A stretch of 64,000 bases of DNA, taken from NCBI RefSeq assembly GCF_001431425.1, contig NZ_LDJG01000001.1, forward strand, positions 62,001 through 126,000, read 5' to 3'. The translations under genes and the position numbers were made by a program. Shown here piece by piece: positions 59,292 to 64,000 of this stretch (position 1 is its first letter; each line of letters begins with the position of its first letter). This DNA comes from Stenotrophomonas nitritireducens (GTDB taxonomy: Bacteria > Pseudomonadota > Gammaproteobacteria > Xanthomonadales > Xanthomonadaceae). The notes beneath the pieces were generated by a model. The model was not told the DNA's origin, did no database searches, and saw only the letters and a list, made by a program, of their open reading frames with translations.

Positions 59292-60989
59292 TCAGGCGGC
59301 GGTGGTCCCCGCCCGCATCGCGCGGTATGGCGGTGTGGCCATCACCATCTCCGCCAGCGAATGCGCCAGTTCGCGCTCGGCCAGCACGGTGCCGTCGGCG
59401 CCGTGTTCGAGCAGGTGCTTGACCTCGGCATCGCTGTGCGCGCGCGCCAGCAGGGTCAGGTTCGGATTGATGGCGCGCAGCTTGGCCAGCGCTTCGCCGG
59501 CCTCCAGCGGCTGCGGGATGGCGAGGATGGCGATGCTGGCGCGCTCGGGATGGGCTTCGGCCAATACCGTGTCGGCGGCGGCGCTGCCGCGGATGGCGGC
59601 GATGCCCTCGCGATGCGCGCGCTCGACGTGGTCGCGGTTGTCGTCGATCGCCAGCACCGGTACGCCGCGGTCGCGCAGGACCTGGGCCAGGGTGCTGCCG
59701 ACGCGGCCGTAACCGATGACGATGGCGTGGTCGTGCAGGTCCAGCGAGGGGCCGGGGGGAATGTCCGGCGGCTCCTGTACCGGCAGCGGTGCGGGATGAC
59801 GCGCCTGCCAGCGGTCGAGCAGGCCGAACACCAGCGGGTTGAGCATGATCGACACCAGCGCGCCGGCCAGCACCAGCGACTGCCCGGTGGCGGGAAGGAT
59901 CTTCAGCGCCACGCCGAGCCCGGCGATGATGAAGGCGAACTCGCCGATCTGCGCCAGCGAGGCGGAGATGGTCAGCGCCGTGGCCTTGGAATGGCCGAAG
60001 GCGCGCACGATGGCGAACGCCGCCGCCGACTTGCCGAACATGATGATCGCCACCGTCGCCAGCACCTGCCACGGGTGCTCGACCACGATCATCGGGTCGA
60101 ACAGCATGCCCACCGAGACGAAGAACAGCACCGCGAACGCATCGCGCAGCGGCAGCGAATCGTGCGCGGCCTTGTGGCTCAGTTCCGATTCGTTGAGCAT
60201 CATGCCGGCGAAGAACGCGCCCAGCGCGAACGACACGCCGAACAGCGCGGCGGCGCCGAACGCCACGCCCAGGGCGATGGCCAGCACCGACAGGGTGAAC
60301 AGCTCGCGCGAACCGGTGCCGGCGATGCGCTCCAGGATCCACGGGATCACCCGGCGCCCGACCAGCAGCATCACCGCCACGAACAGGCCCAGCTGCACGA
60401 AGGTCCAGCCGATGGACGCCAGCACGCTGCCGACGCTGTGGTTCTGGCCCTGCGCTTCGGGGCCGAACACGCCGGCGATCACCGGCATCATCACCAGCGC
60501 CAGCACGCAGGCCAGGTCCTCCACGATCAGCCAGCCGACCGCGATCTTGCCGCGGGTGGTCTCCAGCAGGCGACGTTCTTCCATCGCCCGCAGCAGCACC
60601 ACGGTCGAGGCGGTGGCCAGGGAGAAACCAAAGATCACCCCGTGCAGCGGCGGCCAGCCCATCAGCGTGGCCACGCCCCAGCCCAGTACCGTGGCCACGG
60701 CGATCTGGCCGATGGCGCCGGGAATGGCGATGGCCTTCACCGCCATCAGGTCCTTGAGCGAGAAATGCAGGCCGACGCCGAACATCAGCAGCATCACCCC
60801 GATCTCGGCCAGCTGGTTGGCCAGCGCCTGGTCGGCGACGAAGCCCGGCGTGAACGGCCCGACCACCACCCCCGCGACCAGATAGCCCACCAGCGGCGAC
60901 AGCCGCAGCCGGTTGGCCAGGGCGCCAAGCACGAAGGCCAGGCCCAGGCCGATGGCGATCATGTTGATCAGGGCGGTGTCATGGTGCAT
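59292..60989 (-). CDS. ybaL: Kef-type monovalent cation/proton antiporter (YbaL-like)
   Basis: A 565-residue CPA2 transporter: about 12-13 membrane helices (residues 8-395, with the conserved FGFSLATASTVVLLRAM and VSFALGAFFAGMMLNESELSH split by loops) and a C-terminal RCK/TrkA-N domain (about 420-540) with the nucleotide motif VIGYGRVGSTLAQVL. The length and RCK domain fit YbaL/RosB better than glutathione-gated KefB/C. Transcribed convergently with the LysR gene. Confidence 0.9.
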   Translation of the reverse strand: MHHDTALINMIAIGLGLAFVLGALANRLRLSPLVGYLVAGVVVGPFTPGFVADQALANQLAEIGVMLLMFGVGLHFSLKDLMAVKAIAIPGAIGQIAVATVLGWGVATLMGWPPLHGVIFGFSLATASTVVLLRAMEERRLLETTRGKIAVGWLIVEDLACVLALVMMPVIAGVFGPEAQGQNHSVGSVLASIGWTFVQLGLFVAVMLLVGRRVIPWILERIAGTGSRELFTLSVLAIALGVAFGAAALFGVSFALGAFFAGMMLNESELSHKAAHDSLPLRDAFAVLFFVSVGMLFDPMIVVEHPWQVLATVAIIMFGKSAAAFAIVRAFGHSKATALTISASLAQIGEFAFIIAGLGVALKILPATGQSLVLAGALVSIMLNPLVFGLLDRWQARHPAPLPVQEPPDIPPGPSLDLHDHAIVIGYGRVGSTLAQVLRDRGVPVLAIDDNRDHVERAHREGIAAIRGSAAADTVLAEAHPERASIAILAIPQPLEAGEALAKLRAINPNLTLLARAHSDAEVKHLLEHGADGTVLAERELAHSLAEMVMATPPYRAMRAGTTAA

Positions 60990-61145
60990 CGGGGCTCGCA
61001 GGAGAAGGGGGCGCTCCGATTCTAAGGGGAAGCGGGTGCGCCGTTGTTTCCCTGTACGTCCCGAAGCGTTTCATCGATTGGAGTGCGCTCATCGGCAGCG
61101 CATGGCCGGCACTACCGTTCGGTGGGGGGCCGTGATGCCGAAGAC

Positions 61146-61175
61146 GCCGATGCCCGGGTTTCCCCGGGCATCGGC
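61146..61175 (-). terminator. Terminator of TonB-dependent receptor gene
   Basis: Perfect 13-bp stem GCCGATGCCCGGG / CCCGGGCATCGGC with a 4-base loop, 29 bases after the receptor stop; on the minus strand GTCTTC follows the stem. Confidence 0.75.
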
Positions 61176-61204
61176 TTCACGCATTGCGGCTGCTCAGGCG
61201 CGCC

Positions 61205-63595
61205 TTACCAGGTGTAACGGGCGCGGCCGTACACGTAGGCGCCGTTGAAGCCGGCCGGCGCGTAGTTGCTGTACGGCATCTGGCCCCAGGCGTTGACGCC
61301 GGTGAAGGCCGGGTTGACCTTGTCCGGATGGGAATCCAGCACGTTGTCCGCGCCCACCGTCAAGGTCCACTGCGCGCTCGGCTTGAAGCTGGCCGACACG
61401 TCCAGCACCCACTGCGGGTCGTAGCCCTGGTCCAGCGCGGGGTTGGTCTGGCGCACGGTGAATTTGCCGTAGCGGGTGGCGTTCAGGCCCAGCGTCCACT
61501 GGTCCGAGGTCCAGGTGCCGCCGAGGATGGCCTTGTCGCGCGGGAAGGCGTCTTCCAGGCGGCCAAGCTCGTCGCGCGCCACCAGCGGCGTGGTCAGGCC
61601 CAGGCTGGTCAGCACGGACGGCGAGGGCGCCAGCCGCTTCACCTCGGTCTTGTTGTAGCTGTAGCTGGCGGTCAGGTCCAGGGCGCTGGCGGCCAGCGGG
61701 ATGTTGTAGCTGCCCACCACGTCCACGCCGCGGGTGCGGGTGTCGGCGGAGTTGTTGAAGTAGCGGAAGGCGGTGACGTTGTTGATGCCCAGCGAGGTCA
61801 GCAGGGCATTGGTGGCAGGGTTGGTGTTGATGGTGGAGGACAGCAGGATGCGGTCGTCGATGTCGATCTGGAACGCATCGACGGTCACGTACAGGCGCTC
61901 GGCCGGCTGCAGCACCAGGCCCAGGCTGTAGGAGGTCGAGGTTTCCGCCTGCAGCGGCTTGGAGCCGAGCGCCTGCGCCACGACGCTGGTCGCCGGGAAG
62001 GTGCCCGATTCGACGAACACGCCATTGGAGTAGTTGCTGGTGATGACCTGGTAGCTCTGCTGCGCCAGCGACGGCGCGCGGAAGCCGTTGGAGACGGTGC
62101 CGCGCAGCGCCACCTTGTCGGTGAACGCATAGCGGGCCGAGAGCTTGCCCGAGGTCTTGCTGCCGAAGTCCGAGTAGTCCTCGTAGCGCGCGGTGGCGCC
62201 GGCGGAGAACTTGTCGGTGAGGTCGGCTTCAAGGCCGGCGTAGACCGCGTAGTTGTGGCGGTCGGCATGCACCGCGTTGATCGGGGTGAAGCCGCCGAAG
62301 CCCTGTGCGCCGCTGCCGAGGTAGGAGTTGGGCTCGCCCGGCGACTGGTTCCACTTCTCCTGGCGGTACTCGCCGCCGAAGGACAGCGTGACCGGGTAGG
62401 CCAGGCCCCAGTCCAGCGCCTGCGAGAAGTCGGCGTTGACGATGTTCTGGGTGTACTCCAGCGCGCCGTCGTGGAAGCTGGTCGGGCTGTTGGCGCCCAG
62501 CGTGTAGTTCATCGTGTTGCGGGTGGCGAAATCGATGCGGCTGTAGCCGTAGTTGTAGCTCACGTCCCAGTTGAAGCCGCCCTCGGTGCCGCCCTTCAGG
62601 CCGGCCACCAGCGAGCGGTCCTTCAGGTACTGGTTGATCTCCGGCACGAAGCCGTCGGGATAGAGCAGCGAGGTCGCCGCGTTGTGGTTCTTCGAGCGGT
62701 AGAACGCGAAGGAGGTGATGTCGCGGTTGCTGGCGATGGCGGTGGCGTAGCCGTGCAGGTTGTCGCTGAAATCGAAACCGGCATTGGCCGACACGGCGCG
62801 GGTATCCACTTCCGGGTCGCCGACCACGAAGGCCTTCACGCCCACGGCCGGGTAGTTGCCGCTGTTCGGCGCCGGATTGCCCGGCAGGCCGTAGGCATTG
62901 AACGGGCCGGCGCGGTTGGTGCGGTCCTGGTGCGTGAGCTGGCCGGCGAAATGCACCGTGCCGCGGCCGTCGGCGAAGCTGACGCCGGTGTCGCCGGAGA
63001 GCTGGTACTGCTTGCCGTCGCCGGCCGAATACTGGCCCAGGTCCAGCGCCAGGCTGCCGCCGCTGCCGGCACCCTTGAGCACGATGTTGACCACGCCGGC
63101 GATGGCGTCCGAGCCGTACTGGGCCGAGGCCCCGTCGCGCAGCACTTCCACGCGCTCGATCGCGGCTACGGGGATGGTGTTCAGGTCCACCGCCGAGGAG
63201 CCGCGGCCCATGCTGCCGTTGACGTTGAGCTGGCCGGACAGGTGGCGGCGCTTGCCGTTGATCAGGATCAGCACCTGGTCCGGCGACAGGCCGCGCAACT
63301 GCGCCGGGCGCACGCCGCTGGTGCCGTCGGTCAGGGCCGGGCGCGGGAAGTTGAGCGAGGGCAGGGCGCGCGACAGCGCGGTGGCCAGCTCGGTGGAGCC
63401 GGTGGCCTGCAGGGCCTCGGGGGTGATGATGTCGATGGGCGACTGCGATTCGGCCACGGTGCGGTCGGCGACGCGGGTGCCGGTCACGATCACGGTATCG
63501 AGCGTCTGCGCGCCGGACTGGGCGAAGGCGGTGGCAACCGGGAGGCCGAGGGCGATGGCGACGGCAACGGCGAGCGTACTGGACTTGCGGTTCAT
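61205..63595 (-). CDS. TonB-dependent outer-membrane receptor
   Basis: A 796-residue receptor: signal peptide (1-25, ending AFA), LDTVIVTGTR TonB-box region, plug (about 45-165 with RGLSPDQVLILINGKRRHLSG and LRDGASAQYGSDAIAGVVNI) and a barrel ending in GRARYTW. No STN domain. The N-terminal 170 residues closely parallel the receptor at 45028-47463, so the two are paralogues. GGAGC precedes the ATG. The substrate is unknown. Confidence 0.92.
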   Translation of the reverse strand: MNRKSSTLAVAVAIALGLPVATAFAQSGAQTLDTVIVTGTRVADRTVAESQSPIDIITPEALQATGSTELATALSRALPSLNFPRPALTDGTSGVRPAQLRGLSPDQVLILINGKRRHLSGQLNVNGSMGRGSSAVDLNTIPVAAIERVEVLRDGASAQYGSDAIAGVVNIVLKGAGSGGSLALDLGQYSAGDGKQYQLSGDTGVSFADGRGTVHFAGQLTHQDRTNRAGPFNAYGLPGNPAPNSGNYPAVGVKAFVVGDPEVDTRAVSANAGFDFSDNLHGYATAIASNRDITSFAFYRSKNHNAATSLLYPDGFVPEINQYLKDRSLVAGLKGGTEGGFNWDVSYNYGYSRIDFATRNTMNYTLGANSPTSFHDGALEYTQNIVNADFSQALDWGLAYPVTLSFGGEYRQEKWNQSPGEPNSYLGSGAQGFGGFTPINAVHADRHNYAVYAGLEADLTDKFSAGATARYEDYSDFGSKTSGKLSARYAFTDKVALRGTVSNGFRAPSLAQQSYQVITSNYSNGVFVESGTFPATSVVAQALGSKPLQAETSTSYSLGLVLQPAERLYVTVDAFQIDIDDRILLSSTINTNPATNALLTSLGINNVTAFRYFNNSADTRTRGVDVVGSYNIPLAASALDLTASYSYNKTEVKRLAPSPSVLTSLGLTTPLVARDELGRLEDAFPRDKAILGGTWTSDQWTLGLNATRYGKFTVRQTNPALDQGYDPQWVLDVSASFKPSAQWTLTVGADNVLDSHPDKVNPAFTGVNAWGQMPYSNYAPAGFNGAYVYGRARYTW

Positions 63596-63677
63596 CAGAT
63601 TGCAGCTCCGGTATGAATGGGCGGCACCGGCGGACGGGAATTGCCCGTCACGGAGGGGTGGTGCGGTGCGCCATCAT

Positions 63678-63706
63678 GGATTAATGGAATTTTTACGTGG
63701 TGTCAA
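63678..63706 (-). promoter_or_regulatory. Candidate promoter of TonB-dependent receptor
   Basis: On the minus strand a perfect TTGACA (63706-63701), 17-base spacer containing an A-run, and TAATCC (63683-63678) as -10. The predicted leader is about 75 bases. Confidence 0.5.
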
Positions 63707-63866
63707 ATGCCCATCGGCCTGCCTATATCGTTGCTTTTGAAAGCATTTCGACCGGCAGGCGCGGTGCGGGCGTGGGGTGGAGGAGGGCGTTCCGGCGTGG
63801 AATCCGTGCGCGGGAGGCGTGAGTCAAGTATTCGTTAACGCTAGAATCGCGTCGCAGGAATGTTGC

Positions 63867-63894
63867 TTGTGTGCACATTCCTTTTCGCTATAAC
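63867..63894 (+). promoter_or_regulatory. Candidate promoter of ABC-F gene
   Basis: TTGTGT at 63867-63872 and TATAAC at 63889-63894 with a 16-base spacer, ending 10 bases before the ATG, which implies a very short or absent leader. Confidence 0.45.
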
Positions 63895-63904
63895 GGACCC
63901 CCTC

Positions 63905-64000
63905 ATGATTTCCCTTCGTAATTTCGCCCTGCGCCGGGGCGAGCGCCTGCTGTTGTCCAACGTCGACCTCACCCTGCACGCCGGCTACCGCGTGGGCGTG
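63905..64000 (+). CDS. ABC-F-type ATPase, N-terminus only (cut by window edge)
   Basis: The first 32 codons, starting MISLRNFALRRGERLLLSNV, match the N-terminus of duplicated ABC-F ATPases (YheS/Uup group), which act on the ribosome rather than in transport. The Walker A motif would lie just beyond the edge. Other ABC ATPases cannot be excluded from so little sequence. Confidence 0.65.
   Translation, partial: MISLRNFALRRGERLLLSNVDLTLHAGYRVGV

Larger units (their letters stand above)
63596..63904. other. 309-base divergent region before receptor and ABC-F genes
   Basis: An A+T-richer stretch than its surroundings, containing candidate promoters for both flanking genes (listed separately) and a TAGAAT at 63842-63847. 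I see no ORF or RNA gene in it. Confidence 0.6.

Overview
This window is a very G+C-rich chromosomal segment from a gammaproteobacterium of the Xanthomonadaceae (Lysobacteraceae). The evidence is the kdsD-kdsC-lptCAB-rpoN-hpf-ptsN-hprK-rapZ-EIIA-ptsH-ptsI-mgtE block, pilT/pilU beside proC, yqgE-ruvX-pyrB, divergent bamD/rluD, an otsB-GH15-otsA operon, several TonB-dependent receptors, and GTAG-headed REP elements of the kind known from Stenotrophomonas and Xanthomonas. A Pseudoxanthomonas/Stenotrophomonas/Luteimonas-like genus is plausible but cannot be fixed from sequence reading alone. There is no prophage, transposase, CRISPR array or rRNA; most of the window is core genome with some accessory surface-uptake loci.

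Layout. 1-1.3 kb: the end of holB, pilZ, and a tRNA-Val(CAC) with its own promoter and terminator. 1.5-9.7 kb, minus strand: an ECF sigma factor, a FecR anti-sigma factor, a TonB-dependent transducer with an STN domain, a Tat-exported PhoD phosphatase and a secreted metallo-beta-lactamase-fold hydrolase. This reads as one surface-signalling module for phosphoester scavenging. 10.1-13.1 kb: a translationally coupled pair, a DUF4105 membrane protein and an alpha/beta-hydrolase lipoprotein. 13.2-16.6 kb: proC diverging from pilT-pilU. 16.7-20.8 kb: tag, an orphan histidine kinase, then yqgE-ruvX-pyrB. 20.8-22.9 kb: a lipoprotein esterase, a small zinc-ribbon protein and a small outer-membrane barrel.

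23.0-34.6 kb, minus strand: a long run starting at kdsD that joins LPS precursor synthesis (kdsD, kdsC), LPS export (lptC, lptA, lptB), sigma-54, ribosome hibernation, nitrogen-type and mannose-type PTS phosphotransfer proteins, HPr kinase, RapZ and mgtE. ibaG-murA and an EF-hand membrane protein diverge from it. 36.4-37.0 kb is a tandem array of about six 83-84-bp units, each a pair of inverted GTAG-headed hairpins (REP doublets). The array runs into the 3' end of the EF-hand gene. 37.1-40.8 kb: bamD diverging from rluD-pgeF-DUF4166-DCC. 40.9-44.9 kb: the trehalose operon otsB-GH15-otsA. 45.0-50.8 kb: a TonB receptor, a DUF3574 protein, an NCS2-like permease and a DUF3014 protein. 51.0-56.1 kb: clpB behind a sigma-32-like promoter, then a membrane protein with a degenerate GGDEF and an EAL domain. 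56.3-61.0 kb: O-acetylhomoserine sulfhydrylase, an NAD(P)-binding protein divergent from its LysR-type neighbour, and a YbaL/KefB-type antiporter. 61.2-63.6 kb: a second TonB receptor related to the one at 45 kb. The last 96 bases begin an ABC-F-type ATPase.

Function calls rest on motifs and recognised family architecture, not on database searches. Starts were moved from the longest possible ORF where a signal peptide, ribosome-binding site, overlap with the previous gene or family length argued for it.
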